Shown: piece by piece, positions 26,508 to 39,112 of the stretch
How positions within the stretch are numbered: the stretch's first letter is position 1
Layout of the letters: each line of letters begins with the position of its first letter
From: Endomychus coccineus
Lineage: Eukaryota; Arthropoda; Insecta; Coleoptera; Endomychidae
DNA length: 64,000 nt
Assembly: GCA_958510875.1 (NCBI GenBank)
Contig: OY294068.1
Location: forward strand, 85,723,043 to 85,787,042
Reading direction: 5' to 3'
Translations under genes and position numbers: made by a program
Notes under the pieces: model-generated
The model's input: the letters and a program-made list of their open reading frames with translations, nothing else
Databases searched by the model: none
What the model was told of the DNA's origin: nothing

Positions 26508-26860
26508 GCTTGCAATAGCTCAACACACAGCTCCACCCTCATCAAACCTCAATAGTTTACTTTCGGGAATACATCCACTAATGAAAATCTAATGAAACAT
26601 TTACTCCCACTCAATTTCATACAGAATATGCTGAAAATCAAAGAGATAAATAACAAACATTTTTTCAAAGAAATAAAGGGAAAATTAGAACGATAAAAAG
26701 ATAAAATGGTTAATAAACATGACGACGATAGCAAACAATTACACGTTGCCAAGTAGTATTCAAACAAAATCGTAAGTGTAGAAGCAAGAATTAGAAAATT
26801 CATAAGTCCTCTCGAAATAAATAAAGTGCTAGATAGAAACCGAGTAGAAATCAATAACCA
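26508..26860 (+). pseudogene. Ty3/gypsy integrase C-terminal relic, unit B
   Basis: Orthologue of 10141-10460, with the same frameshifted integrase C-terminal fragments. Confidence 0.5.
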
Positions 26861-28689
26861 ACGAGATGAGAATAATATAGAATAAAGAAATTATGCATAT
26901 AAAAGAACTGAAGAAATCCCTTGTATTTACAGAGAAAGAAAGGAAATGGTGTCCCATACTTATTTTCACATACACACAGTAGTCCTATTCATCAACACAT
27001 TTCACATAATCAACGAAATTTTAGAAAGAATCAGAATAGCTATTACCTCCTCAAAGTTAAATACATAATTCAATAGTAGAACCCAAAGATTCACTCTCAG
27101 ATATTATTAGTATTTCTGAACAGTAAGATAAACAAGACAAATTTCGTGTAGTAGGTCTCTGAACAACATAATTTTCAGAAATGCTGCGCCAAAATTCATG
27201 GTGACCTCCTTCAGTGGAATATACAGATTTTTATTTTTTATAGAAAGATTTCAAAAATCAAATTTGACTGGATATTGATTAGTATTAGTGAAGTTGTTAT
27301 GGTTGAGTTTTTTCAAATATTCAGTACGGCTTTTGACACGGTACTGCACTGATACCAAAATCAATGTGATCTAAAATACCAAGTCCATAAGTTTTTTTTT
27401 ACAGGAATTACAACTATCATTTAATTTTTTGACTAATATTAACAAGATAAAATTCATGCGTGTCATTTACATTGAATATTTCAAATATTGATATTTTCAT
27501 CACTTCATTATGATAACTGATGCTATGTGCAGTTCGAACATTGGATTGTTCCTTGTAAATCTATATTTGGTGAAATTCACGAGATATTTTTAGATAAATA
27601 AGACTTCTATCTCTTATCTATGAGAAGCTTTGCGTCAGGAATGTCTGGTAAAATTTCTTAGACTAACTTCAGTGTAACCAAAATCAATCGACGTAACAAG
27701 AAACTCTAGATGTCTCAGATTTGTTTTTGATGTTCCCACCTCAAAAAAAATTACGTTATCAAGGTTACAAATTTTCAAACTCATTGTATACTGGGGCAAA
27801 TTGATGAAATCTGATATTGTAAGATAAAAACCTTGAAATCTTCAAAACGCATTTCGAATTTCAAAAACACATATTTTTTTAAAACATCGATTTTGCGTTA
27901 GAAATAGACCAAATAGTGTACTTTTTTTGGGAAAAAAATATACAAGTAAGTATTTGACGAGAAATACGCAATTCGATTTCTTCGAAAAATCGTCGGTCCC
28001 GGTATCTTGAATGACCTTTAAATGGGTCTCAAATGACACATTTTGCTTTTCTCTACAATTCGTACGATACAGCGCATAATTTTCGATACATTCACGAGAA
28101 AATGACATTTTAACCTTGAAAAATAGTCATATCTTCTGACGCCATGGTCTTAAGCCAATTGCTCATATACCATCATTTTCTGAGCACGAAGAAACATAAT
28201 TATCGAATATGAAATGGGACTAAGTTTCAACACTCAAGTCGTCTACAGAAGTATTTTATCACGAACGGATCAATCATTAACCTTTTGCGAATTGCATAGC
28301 AATACTGATAAACTTAAGATATGTCAAAACCTGGAAAAACTACATAATATATCTTATTAGTGCTATACTGTGTCTCCGGATTGTTGAAACGACTTTTATA
28401 AAAGATGAAGAATGTTCAATATAAGTCTGATTTTCTGGGGTTCAACCCTGCTTCATTGGAGACTTATACCTAACGTAACCTAACCTTACGATTACAGGTT
28501 TGAAAAATCAAGTTTATCTCTGAAATTTTCGGAAAACCAGGTTTTTTTAGTATTGAATTTTATAGCGCAAATATAACAAAATCTTATTGAGAAAATCAGA
28601 GTCTGGCTCTCATACCAAATAACAAAATCTTCAGCCAACTGCAATTTTGGTGAATTTCTTTTGGAAATAAACATTACCAGAGTATGTGA

Positions 28690-28885
28690 GGGATCAAACT
28701 TTGTCGAGCACCTCATGCAGGAGTGAGGGTTCCAATGTCAACTATGGGTTTGATCGTTACTTTCATTCATCTTAATAATGTTATGTTAAATAATCTAAGT
28801 TATTTCCATAAGTTAGAAAATTGAATACTAACATTCTCACACGGAATTATGGCCCATTAGGTAAAGGAAGTATAAAACAAAATAA
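28690..28885 (+). repeat. SINE relic, unit B
   Basis: Orthologue of 12690-12885, with the same degraded B box and tail. Confidence 0.58.
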
Positions 28886-29332
28886 TGAATAATTTCAATT
28901 ATAATTGTCCTGTTATTTCTCTCTGGATATGACGATTATTACAGAATACGTCTTCTTGCGAAGCTAAGAAATTTGATTTGAGATGTTCTTCTCAGATATG
29001 TTTCTGGTCTCCTGTATCAACATCGGGAGATTCTGATATTCGATTGCTAAAGTCTATACAGTATACATGTCTATTTGGAATAATTTTTACTTGTTCAGAG
29101 TAGGATTTTATTCACTATTAGAATGATATAAGTGACAGTAAATTGTAGTTATCTCAAGATAGAGTACGTTGGCGCGGCAGTAGGAGATGCTGTTAGTCTT
29201 TCAGTTGGAATGCCTGATGGAGTACTAGTTCGGAGCTTCCATTGGAATTGCTAATAATGATCCCTGTGGATATCCAATTGTAGTGCTTGTTGAAGTTCCT
29301 GTTGAAATTGCTGTTGATGATGCCTGTGGACA

Positions 29333-30144
29333 TCAACTTGTAGTCCCTGTTGGAGTAGCTGTCGAAGATACCTGTGGACCTCCTGTTGGAGTTACTGCTG
29401 AAGATCCTCGTGAACTCCCTGTTGGAGTTGCTGTTGAAGAGCCTTGTGAATTTCCAGTTGTACTATCTGTTCGCGTAGCTGTTGAAGATAGAGGTGAACT
29501 CCCAGTTGGGGTGCCAGTTGAGGTGTCTGTTGAAGTTCCTGCAGGCGTAGCTGTCGGAGATCCCTTTGGGCCACCTGTTGCGGTTGCTGATGAAGATCCA
29601 AGTAGTTTCCAAATTGTGATGTCTGTTAGAGATCCCGTGGGAGATGCTTTTGGAGACCCATAGGAACTTTGAGATGAAGTGGTCGTTGGAGTTCCCGTAG
29701 GAGTAGCTGTTGGAGTAGCTGTTGAAGATTCCTGTGAACTTCCTGTTGAAGTTGCTGTCGCAGATCCTTGTGGACCACCTGTTGCAGTTGCTGTCGAAGA
29801 TTCTTGTATATTTCTAGTTGGCGTACCTGTTGGGGTAGCTGTTGAAGATCCGGGTGAACTTCCAGTAGGAGTGCCAGTTGGGGTGCCTGTTGGAGTTCCT
29901 GTTGAAATTGCTGTTGGAGATCTCTGTGGACCACTTGTTGGAGTTGCTGTTGAAGAACCTTGTGGAATTTCAGTAGAACTACCCGTTGGCGTTGCTATTG
30001 AAGATCCACGTGAACTCTCAGTTGGGGTACCAGTTGAGGTGCCTGTTAGAGCTCCTGTTGGAGTAGCTGTTGAAGATCCCTGTGGACCAACTGTTGCGGT
30101 TGCTTTTGAAGATCTATGTAGATTCTCAATTGTGATGTCTGTTA
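29333..30144 (-). pseudogene. Mucin-like exon, copy B, 5'-truncated by PLE DNA
   Basis: About 270 codons of the same Ser/Thr/Pro/Gly-rich exon as copy A. I read it on the minus strand from LTDITIENLH at 30144 to PTGTTS and the conserved stop at 29333-29335 without finding a stop or frameshift. The 5' part of the exon, including the acceptor and LGCSGKA start, is missing; PLE-derived sequence abuts at 30145. The intact frame suggests truncation was recent or that the copy was constrained until then. It has no visible start and is unlikely to make the normal protein. Confidence 0.75.
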
Positions 30145-30576
30145 GAATTATCTTAAACTTGAATAGTTGATTATGATAGATCTGAAATGCTTATCATAGA
30201 ATAACTTATTCATACAATAATTCATAGATATTTATAATTGTACAATCTTAAAATGTCTTGTATTTAATCAAATTCAATCTATTTCAAATTGTAATTAGCC
30301 ATACATTACTCTTTCACACACAACCGATCCAATGTTTTCTGCAGTTTTAATTGGATCTTAAAACACAAGTCGGCTGCAGACGCATTTCATTAATCGAAAT
30401 CATGTATTCTTTTCTAAATTACATGGAAACACTAATTCAATTAACAATTTTGATAAAGGCAATAAACATTTTCGAAACGTCAAAACAGAATTTTTGTTTC
30501 ATTATCAGTATATATACGAACCAATATACCAAGAAAACATACAAATATTACAAATGGTTCAAGAATATCAACAAAA
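30145..30576 (+). mobile_element. PLE terminal fragment, plus orientation
   Basis: About 430 bp equal to the 3' untranslated/terminal region of the PLE, running into a TA tract. It is the inverted partner of 30661-31085. It contains the motif GATAAAGGCAATAAAC followed by CGAAACGTC near 30450-30485. Confidence 0.85.
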
Positions 30577-30603
30577 GTATATATATATATATATATATAT
30601 ATA

Positions 30604-30660
<57 letters not shown>
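30577..30660. repeat. (TA)n tract at the centre of a PLE palindrome
   Basis: Interrupted TA repeat separating oppositely oriented PLE termini. Confidence 0.95.
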
Positions 30661-33600
30661 TCTTTTGTTGATATTCTTGAACCATTTGTAATATTTGTAT
30701 GTTTTCTTGGTATATTGGTTCGTATATATACTGATAATGATAAAAATTCTGTTTTGACGTTTCGACAACGTTTATTGCCTTTATCAAAATTATTAATTGA
30801 ATTAGTGTTTCCATGTAATTTAGAAAAGGATAGATGATTTCGATTAATGAAATGCGTCTGCAGCCGACTTGTGTTTTAAGATCCAATTAAAACTGCAGAA
30901 AACATTGGATCGGTTGTGTGTGAAAGAGTAATGTATGGCTAACTACAATTTGAAATAGATTGAATTTGATTAAATACAAGACATTCCAATATTGTACAAT
31001 TATGGATATCTATGAATTATTGTAAGAATTAGTTACTCTATGATAAGTATTTCTATCATAACTATTCAAGTTTAAGATAATTCTATGGAATTTAACCTCA
31101 AAATTGTTACTCTATAGTGTCATAGTTAAATAATACTTCATCTTTTTTAGGTTGAATTTCAAATAGACAATGGAAAGTGGCACTTCAAATTAATAAAATT
31201 TTGTTAAGTTTGAATTAGATTATTGTACAGTTTCGAAAGATTGGAATCTATTTTGTCATTTACACAATTGTTCTTTTTAATTTGAATAGATTCTAATATC
31301 AAACGTTTGTTGTCGTTTGTTTCAATATTTAAAATTTTTGTATTGTTGTAGTCGAAAGTATGGTTAGTGTCTTTCACATGTTTATTGAGCGCAGTTGATG
31401 AATTTTTGGTATATTTGTGGCCATTTAATCTTTTTTCGAGGTATTGTGAAGATTGGCCAATATATACCTTTTCGCAATCTTTGCAAGGGATGGAATAAAC
31501 AGTATGGGTTATTTTTTTGAAAGGTACGCTGCTTTTTAATTCTGTAAAGAGACTTTTCTGATTTAAATAACTCTTATGACATATATGTAGGTCATAAGGT
31601 TTCACTATATTACAAATTTTCTCTGAAAGTCCACCGATATATGGTAGTGATATGTAATGCCTATCATTAGTTTTCTCATTATTGGTATTGATTCCACCAA
31701 ATGAGTTATAAAATTTATGAATTTTGTCTTTAGTTATCGAATTTACTAAATCAATGGGATAACCATTTCTTATTAAAGTTTCTTTTGTTTTTGTAATAGA
31801 TATAGTTCTCAGTTCAGGAGAACTTAGTCGAATAGCTCTATCTATTAGATTTATAATAACATTTTTCTTATATTTTTTAGGTATATTAGAATTGAAATTA
31901 GTATACCTTCCTGACCAAGTAGGTTTGGTATACCATTTTGTTAGAATTTTGTTATCATTTGATTTTCTTACTAAAGTTAAATCTAAAAAATTTATTTCGT
32001 TATGATTTTCTAATTCAATCGTAAATTGTAACTTATGGTGAAAGGAATTGAAAGAATTCAAAAATTCATTACATTTGTTTTCAGGGATTGCAGCAATACA
32101 ATCATCAACATATCTTTTGAAGAAGGCTATATTATAATTTAGTTGAGATACTACTTTTTCTTCAAGGAATTCCATTACAATTTGGGCTATGATACTTGAT
32201 ATTGGAGAGCCCATTGCACAACCATCTAATTGTTTATAACAATCATCTTTATATTGTAAAAAATTAGCGGTGAATGTATATTCTATAGCTGTTAAGAACT
32301 CATTCATAGGTAAATTTGTATATAGTTTTATTTCATCCCATTTATTTTGAATTATTTGTTTAGCTAATTCTAAAGGGATATTTGTATATAAAGATGTGAC
32401 ATCTAGTGATACTAAGATATAGTTTTTAGGTATTGTAATTTTGTTAATGAATTCCTTGAAATCCCAAGAATCTTTGATGTAAAACTCATTTTTGTAAGCT
32501 ATGTTTTTTAGTATGTTGGATAAGTATTTAGCCATTTCATAGAAAGGTGATTGAATGCTGCATACTACAGGTCGCATCGGTATATTAGGTTTATGAATTT
32601 TGGGTAAACCATATATTTTTGGAGGATGAGCATTATGTATCGTTAATTGTCTATGAATGTATTTTGAAATATATTTCTTTTCAAACCATTTTTTTACTAA
32701 GTTATTATTTTAGTTTGATAAATATTAGTTGGGTTGTTATTTAGTTTCTTATATACTTCAGGATCATTCAACATTGTAGACATTTTATCCTCATATTCAT
32801 TTGTGTCCATGATAACAGTTTTATTACCTTTATCTGCTTTTAAGATAGTAATTTGTGGGTTAGATTTGATGAATTGTTTGGTTTCTTTGAAATTTTTGAT
32901 TGATTTGTTATTTTTATTATTAAATTTATTATTTTTAACTGTTTGTTTGAAATTAGTTATTGTGTTTATACATTTTGATCTTATCTCATTTGCTATTTGA
33001 GTAGGTTTTTTAGCAATTTCAGTTTCAAGTGAAGAAATTATGTTATTGATAGGTATTTGTCTTTCGTTATATAGAGTATTACTAAATTTCTCACCGAGAG
33101 CTAAAGTGTCTATTATATTTTTTGGAATATTTGTTTGAGATAAATTCATTAGCCAATTATTATCAACTATGAGATCTCTTTTGTTATTGTTATTTAATTT
33201 ATTTATTTTCTCTATGTTTTAATTTTATTAAAGTTTTTTTCAAATTTTTGAGTTTCTAATTCTAAATACGTATTGTAGATTTGGGTAGGTAGGATATTTT
33301 TCATTGTAGATTTGGTTCTGCTTATGTTATTTTCAGTTTGTTTTACATTTTTACAAGTGTCAGATATTAAGAGGTTTAATACTTTTAATTGAAACGTTTC
33401 TTTGAATTGAAGATAAGTATTATCTAAGTACTCACTATTGAAAATGATGTGATTATCATTGATTTTTAAAAATTTTAGTATTATTCTTAAACTTTTTAGT
33501 CGTAATAAGTATATTTTCCTATTTTTTTGATTGGCGAAGGTATTCATCATTTTTGAGAACGTTTTCAATAATTGGACGGTGTAGAATCCATAATCTTCTT

Positions 33601-33708
33601 CAATTTTCTTATAAAAAGCCATGATTATTACGATGTATGTATATTGATGTTGAGAGTAGTGTATTCTTGAAAAATAAAAAACCTATTTCTCCAGGCCAAA
33701 TTATTCTT
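30661..33708 (-). mobile_element. Nearly full-length Penelope-like element (PLE1)
   Basis: Minus-strand element with a 5' leader (33623-33708), one long interrupted ORF (31204-33622) and a 3' region of about 540 bp. Directly upstream lies a second, 5'-truncated copy of the same element (33709-35486), so PLE1 is preceded by the partial tandem copy (pLTR) typical of Penelope retroelements. High identity between the two copies by eye points to recent activity. Confidence 0.88.
31204..33622 (-). pseudogene. PLE reverse transcriptase with GIY-YIG endonuclease, two frameshifts
   Basis: One ancestral ORF of about 806 codons in three frames. Segment 1 (33212-33622) starts at ATG with MAFYKKIEEDYGF. 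Segment 2 (32697-33149) contains KADKGNKTVIMD. Segment 3 (31204-32577) has motif A SLDVTSLYTNIP, motif B GCAMGSPISSIIAQ, motif C RYVDDCIAAIP, then INFLDLTL, and a C-terminal GIY-YIG nuclease with VYSIPCKDCEKVYIGQ and the NTKIL block. The breaks near 33215 and 32698 look like single missing bases, because the open frame resumes immediately in the next frame with family-typical sequence (KKWFEKK, KIYGLPKIHKPN). PLEs retrotranspose by target-primed reverse transcription using these two activities. This copy cannot make the full protein unless the breaks are sequencing errors. Confidence 0.88.
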
Positions 33709-35486
33709 TTGTTGATATTCTTGAACCATTTGTAATATTTGTATGTTTTCTTGGTATATTGGTTCGTATATATACTGATAATGAAATAAAAATTCTGTTT
33801 TGACGTTTCGACAACGTTTATTGCCTTTATCAAAATTGTTAATTGAATCAGTGTTTCCATGTAATTTAGAAAAGAATAGATGATTTCGATTAATGAAATG
33901 CGTCTGCAGCCGACTTGTGTTTTAAGATCCAATTAAAACTGCAGAAAACATTGGATCGGTTGTGTGTGAAAGAGTAATGTATGGCTAACTACAATTTGAA
34001 ATAGATTGAATTTGATTAAATACAAGACATTCCAATATTGTACAATTATAAATATCTATGAATTATTGTAAGAATTAGTTACTCTATGATAAGTATTTCT
34101 ATCATAACTATTCAAGTTTAAGATAATTCTATGGAATTTAACCTCAAAATTGTTACTCTATAGTGTCATAGTTAAATAATACTTCATCTTTTTTAGGTTG
34201 AATTTTAAATAGACAATGGAAAGTGGCACTTCAAATTAATAAAATTTTGTTAAGTTTGAATTAGATTATTGTACAGTTTCGAAAGATTGGAATCTATTTT
34301 GTCATTTACACAATTGTTTTTTTTAATTTGAATAGATTCTAATATCAAACGTTTGTTGTCGTTTGTTTCAATATTTAAAATTTTTGTATTGTTGTAGTCG
34401 AAAGTATGGTTAGTGTCTTTCACATGTTTATTGAGCGCAGTTGATGAATTTTTGGTATATTTGTGGCCATTTAATCTTTTTTCGAGGTATTGTGAAGATT
34501 GGCCAATATATACCTTTTCGCAATCTTTGCAAGGGATGGAATAAACAGTATGGGTTATTTTTTTGAAAGGTACGCTGCTTTTTAATTTTGTAAAGAGACT
34601 TTTCTGATTTAAATAACTCTTATGACATATATGTAGGTCATAAGGTTTCACTATATTACAAATTTTCTCTGAAAGTCCACCGTAGTGATATGTAATGCCT
34701 ATCATTAGTTTTCTCATTATTGGTATTGATTCCACCCAATGAGTTATAAAATTTATGAATTTTGTCTTTAGTTATCGAATTTACTAAATCAATGGGATAA
34801 CCATTTCTTATTGAAGTTTCTTTTGTTTTTGTAATAGATATAGTTCTCAGTTCAGGAGAACTTAGTCGAATAGCTCTATCCATTAGATTTATAATAACAT
34901 TTTTCTTATATTTTTTAGGTATATTAGAATTGAAATTAGTATACCTTCCTGACCAAGTAGGTTTGGTATACCATTTTGTTAGAATTTTGTTATCATTTGA
35001 TTTTCTTACTAAAGTTAAATCTAAAAAATTTATTTCGTTATGATTTTCTAATTCAATCGTAAATTGTAACTTATGGTGAAAGGAATTGAAAGAATTCAAA
35101 AATTCATTACATTTGTTTTCAGGGATTGCAGCAATACAATCATCAACATATCTTTTGAAGAAGGCTATATTATAATTTAGTTGAGATACTACTTTTTCTT
35201 CAAGGAATTCCATTACTATTTGGGCTATGATACTTGATATTGGAGAGCCCATTGCACAACCATCTAATTGTTTATAACAATCATCTTTATATTGTAAAAA
35301 ATTAGCGGTGAATGTATATTCTATAGCTTTTAAGAACTCATTCATAGGTAAATTTGTATATAGTTTTATTTCATCCCATTTATTTTGAATTATTTGTTTA
35401 GCTAATTCTAAAGGGATATTTGTATATAAAGATGTGACATCTAGTGATACTAAGATATAGTTTTTAGGTATTGTAATTTTGTTAAT
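33709..35486 (-). mobile_element. 5'-truncated tandem PLE copy (PLE2)
   Basis: Same 3' region (33709-34249) and C-terminal coding half (34250-35486) as PLE1. Coding starts inside the RT just before motif A ([14 protein letters not shown]), where a TA tract abuts. An 8-bp deletion near 34682 relative to PLE1 breaks the frame between the RT and the GIY-YIG domain, so the reading is split at 34656/34735. Motifs A, B and C and the nuclease are otherwise intact. Confidence 0.88.
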
Positions 35487-35493
35487 ATATATA

Positions 35494-35591
<98 letters not shown>

Positions 35592-35598
35592 CATATAA
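35487..35598. repeat. (TA)n tract between PLE2 and LINE fragment
   Basis: Interrupted TA array of about 110 bp. It borders both the truncated 5' end of PLE2 and the 5' end of the R4-like LINE fragment. Confidence 0.95.
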
Positions 35599-35938
35599 CG
35601 AGCTCCGCAGGCTATATCCAGGCCACAAGGTCGTATTAGTGGTTCTGATCATCGGTGTTTTGGGCGGAATTCGGTCTTCGCTGCGTTCAAACTTGAAGAT
35701 CATTCCGGCCTGTAGGAACTCGGCGCAGATCTTGATAGACCGGATGCAAAAGGCAGTCATTCTGGGTTCAATTAGAATACTTAGGGCACACGATTTAGGA
35801 ACCTGAAGCTACTTACCGACCGGTGGGGAGGAGTAGCTTCGGTTAACCGCCTTTTAGGTTTTTCTGGCGCGACTGCTGCGATGTCGTCGGAGCTCGCAGC
35901 AGCCCCGACCAGGTTTGAATGTAAAAAAAAAAAAAAAA
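35599..35938 (+). mobile_element. R4/Dong-like LINE, short 3' fragment
   Basis: 5'-truncated copy matching the last 60-70 codons and the 3' UTR of the element at 60595-63420, through the final residues RILRAHDLGT and stop, and ending in an A-run of about 16. TA-rich sequence lies on both sides, consistent with insertion into a TA microsatellite. Confidence 0.88.
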
Positions 35939-35959
35939 GTATACATATAGATATATAAA

Positions 35960-36982
35960 AAAATTTTTGACGTTTCGACGAAATATAATTACATGGAAAC
36001 ACTTTCACAATTTTGATAAAGACAATAAACATTGTCGAAACGTCAAAAAGAATTTTTATTTAATTTTATTTTCAGTATATATGTATACGAACCGATATAC
36101 CAAGAAAGTATACTGATATTACAAATGGTTCAAGAATATCAATAAAAGAATAATTTGGCCTGGTGAAACAGGTTTTTTATTTTTCAAGAATACACTACTC
36201 TCAACATCAATATACATACATCATAAGAATCATGTTTTTTTATAAGAAGATTGAAGAAGATTATGGATTCTACACCGTCCATTTATTGAAAACGTACTCA
36301 AAGATGATGAATACCTTCGCCAATCACAGGGAAAAATAAGAAAATCTACTTATTACGACTATAAAGTTTAAGAATAATACCAAAATTTTCAAAAATTAAT
36401 GATAATCACATCATTTTCAATAGTGAGTACTTAGATAATGCTTATCTTCAATTCAAAGAAACATTTCAATTGAAAGTATCAAAACCTCTTAACATCTGAC
36501 ACTTGTAAATGTCTATTCAAAATTCAACCTAAAAAAGATAACGTATTATTTAACTATGACACTATAAGTAACAATTTTGAGGTTAAATTCCATAGAATTA
36601 TCCTAAACTTGAATAGTTGATTATAATAGATGTGAATAGTGTTTATCATAGAATTACTAATTCATACAATAATCATAGATATTTATAATTGTACAATCTT
36701 AAAATGTCTTGTATTTAATCAAATCCAATCCATTTCAAATTGTAATTAGCCATACATTACTCTTTCACACACAACCGATCCAATGTTTTCTGCAGTTTTA
36801 ATTGGATCTTAAAACACAAGTCGGCTGCAGACGCATTTCATTAATCGAAATCATCTATTCTTTTCTAAATTACATGGAAACACTAATTCAATTAACAATT
36901 TTGATAAAGGCAATAAACATTGTCGAAACGTCAAAACAGAATTTTTATTTCATTATCAGTATATATACGAACCAATATACCA

Positions 36983-36985
<3 letters not shown>
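35960..36985 (+). mobile_element. Internally deleted PLE (non-autonomous)
   Basis: Plus-strand PLE with terminal region (to about 36140), leader, the first 100 or so codons of the ORF (a KKIEEDYGFYTV block at about 36240, then stops), and a jump at about 36515 to the 3' untranslated region. The RT and nuclease are missing. It could only move using proteins from a complete copy. It ends in a TA tract at 36985-37013. Confidence 0.78.
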
Positions 36986-37553
<568 letters not shown>

Positions 37554-37870
37554 ATTCTATTATTGATATTCTTGAACCATTTGTAATATTTGTATGTTTT
37601 CTTGGTATATTGGTTCGTATATATACTGAAAATGAAATAAAAATTCTGTTTGACGTTTCGACAAACAATGTCGAATTGTCTTTAAAGACAATAAACATTG
37701 TCGAAACGTCAAACAGAATTTTTACTTCAAATGAAATAAAAATTCTGTTTGACGTTTCGACAAACAATGTCGAATTGTCTTTAAAGACAATAAACATTGT
37801 CGAAACGTCAAACAGAATTTTTATTTCATTTTCAGTATATATACGAACCAATATACCAAGAAAACATACA
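37554..37870. repeat. Tandem palindromes from PLE termini
   Basis: A PLE terminal piece is followed by two copies, about 100 bp apart, of a near-perfect palindrome built from TTTGACGTTTCGACA and its complement. Each arm contains the CGAAACGTC motif. TA arrays flank the cluster. Confidence 0.85.
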
Positions 37871-37871
37871 A

Positions 37872-37972
<101 letters not shown>

Positions 37973-37974
37973 CG

Positions 37975-38104
37975 CCTAGATCTTCCAGACTCTACGGTCG
38001 AATCACCTGAAGATGGCAAATGCGACTTTGCCGAAATGTCGTGAAATTGGTCCTTTTGAGGACCGAACCCACACAACGCGGATCAATACCCGAGAAGCCA
38101 GTTC

Positions 38105-38105
<1 letters not shown>
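37975..38105 (+). repeat. Short fragment with hammerhead-like core, between TA arrays
   Basis: About 130 bp of normal-composition DNA between TA tracts. Positions 38003-38044 read TCAC, CTGAAGA, one extra T, GGCAAA-loop-TTTGCC, GAAA, TGTC, GTGA. The order is that of a hammerhead core with an extra base and no closed stem III. It resembles PLE terminal sequence but lacks coding content. Confidence 0.4.

Positions 38106-38145
<40 letters not shown>
38106..38145. repeat. (TA)n tract
   Basis: About 40 bp of TA repeat next to the fold-back. Confidence 0.95.
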
Positions 38146-38147
<2 letters not shown>

Positions 38148-38240
38148 CTTAAGAGATATAGAATTAAATTTTCCGAATTATGAAGATAACTTAGATAATT
38201 CAACATAGGATTATAAAGATGAATAAACGTAAAAGATTGA

Positions 38241-38312
38241 ACCATAGGCGGGATTCGAACCCACATTTCTGGATTTCTAGTCCAGGGTGTTAACCAATTA
38301 CACCACTTCGGT
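38241..38312 (-). pseudogene. tRNA-like sequence (anticodon loop position AGA), SINE head
   Basis: The 72-nt minus-strand sequence folds as a cloverleaf: acceptor ACCGAAG/CTATGGT with one mismatch, D stem around TAATTGGTTAA, anticodon stem CTGGA/TCCAG with loop CTAGAAA, and T arm GTGGG-TTCGAAT-CCCGC. A and B boxes of an RNA polymerase III promoter are present. The anticodon AGA would be Ser, but the long variable arm of tRNA-Ser is absent. Repetition in the array indicates a SINE head rather than a working tRNA gene. Confidence 0.7.
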
Positions 38313-38731
38313 CCTGTTAGATTTTTATATTTTTGTAAATATAAACCTCTGAAAGGATAGTAGATCATTGATGAACACAATGCGATTCGATGCCCTACCA
38401 TAGATCAACTATTCACGCACATTCATCTGAAGTTCAGTCGTTTTTTGAAGTAAGGATTGTAGGTTAGTACTGCTATGGTTGGCAGTTACTTGACAGTTCT
38501 TATTCAAATGACAGCATCCCGGAAATATATAAGAACCGGGATGCTGTCATTTGAATAAGAACTGTCAAGTAACTGCCAACCATAGCAGTACTAACCTACA
38601 ATCCTTACTTCAAAAAAACGACTGAACTTCAGATGAATGTGCGTGGTAGGGCATCGAATCGCATTGTGTTCATCAATGATCTACTATCCTTTCAGAGGTT
38701 TATATTTACAAAAATATAAAAATTTAACAGG

Positions 38732-38803
38732 ACCGAAGTGGTGTAATTGGTTAACACCCTGGACTAGAAATCCAGAAATGTGGGTTCGAATTCCGCCTAT
38801 GGT
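38732..38803 (+). pseudogene. tRNA-like sequence, SINE head
   Basis: Inverted partner of 38241-38312 in the fold-back, differing by one base in the T stem (TTCGAATTCCGC). Confidence 0.7.
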
Positions 38804-38942
38804 TCAATCTTCTACGTTTATTCATCTTTATAATCCTATGTTAAATTATCTAAGTTATCTTCATAATTCAGAAAATTTAATTCTATATCTCTTAAGTTAC
38901 ATACACGATAGTGGCCAATTAGGCAAAGAAACTTTAAACTTG

Positions 38943-39002
38943 TTTATATATATATATATATAAATATATATAATATATATATAGATATATATATATATAG
39001 AA
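38943..39002. repeat. TA-rich tract
   Basis: About 60 bp of imperfect TA between two satellite copies. Confidence 0.9.
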
Positions 39003-39040
39003 TATATGGGATTATAAAGATGAATAAACGTAAAAATTGA

Positions 39041-39112
39041 ACCATAGGCGGAATTCGAACTCTCATTACTGGATTTCTAGTCCAGGGTGTTTACCAATTA
39101 CACCACTTTGGT
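39041..39112 (-). pseudogene. tRNA-like sequence, SINE head
   Basis: Same 72-nt head with several substitutions in the T arm and D loop. The anticodon loop is unchanged. Confidence 0.65.

Larger units (their letters stand above)
38146..38900. repeat. Large fold-back of two tRNA-bearing repeats
   Basis: Arms of about 375 bp (38146-38522 and 38536-38900) are almost perfect inverted copies around a 13-nt centre (38523-38535). The arms include complete tRNA-like sequences. Confidence 0.9.

Noticed and set aside
30322..31000. Terminal inverted repeats of a DNA transposon
   Set aside because: The inverted sequences are PLE termini in opposite orientation around TA; no transposase is present.
38241..38312. 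A functional tRNA-Ser(AGA) gene
   Set aside because: Five copies in a repeat array, a mismatch in the acceptor stem and no long variable arm.
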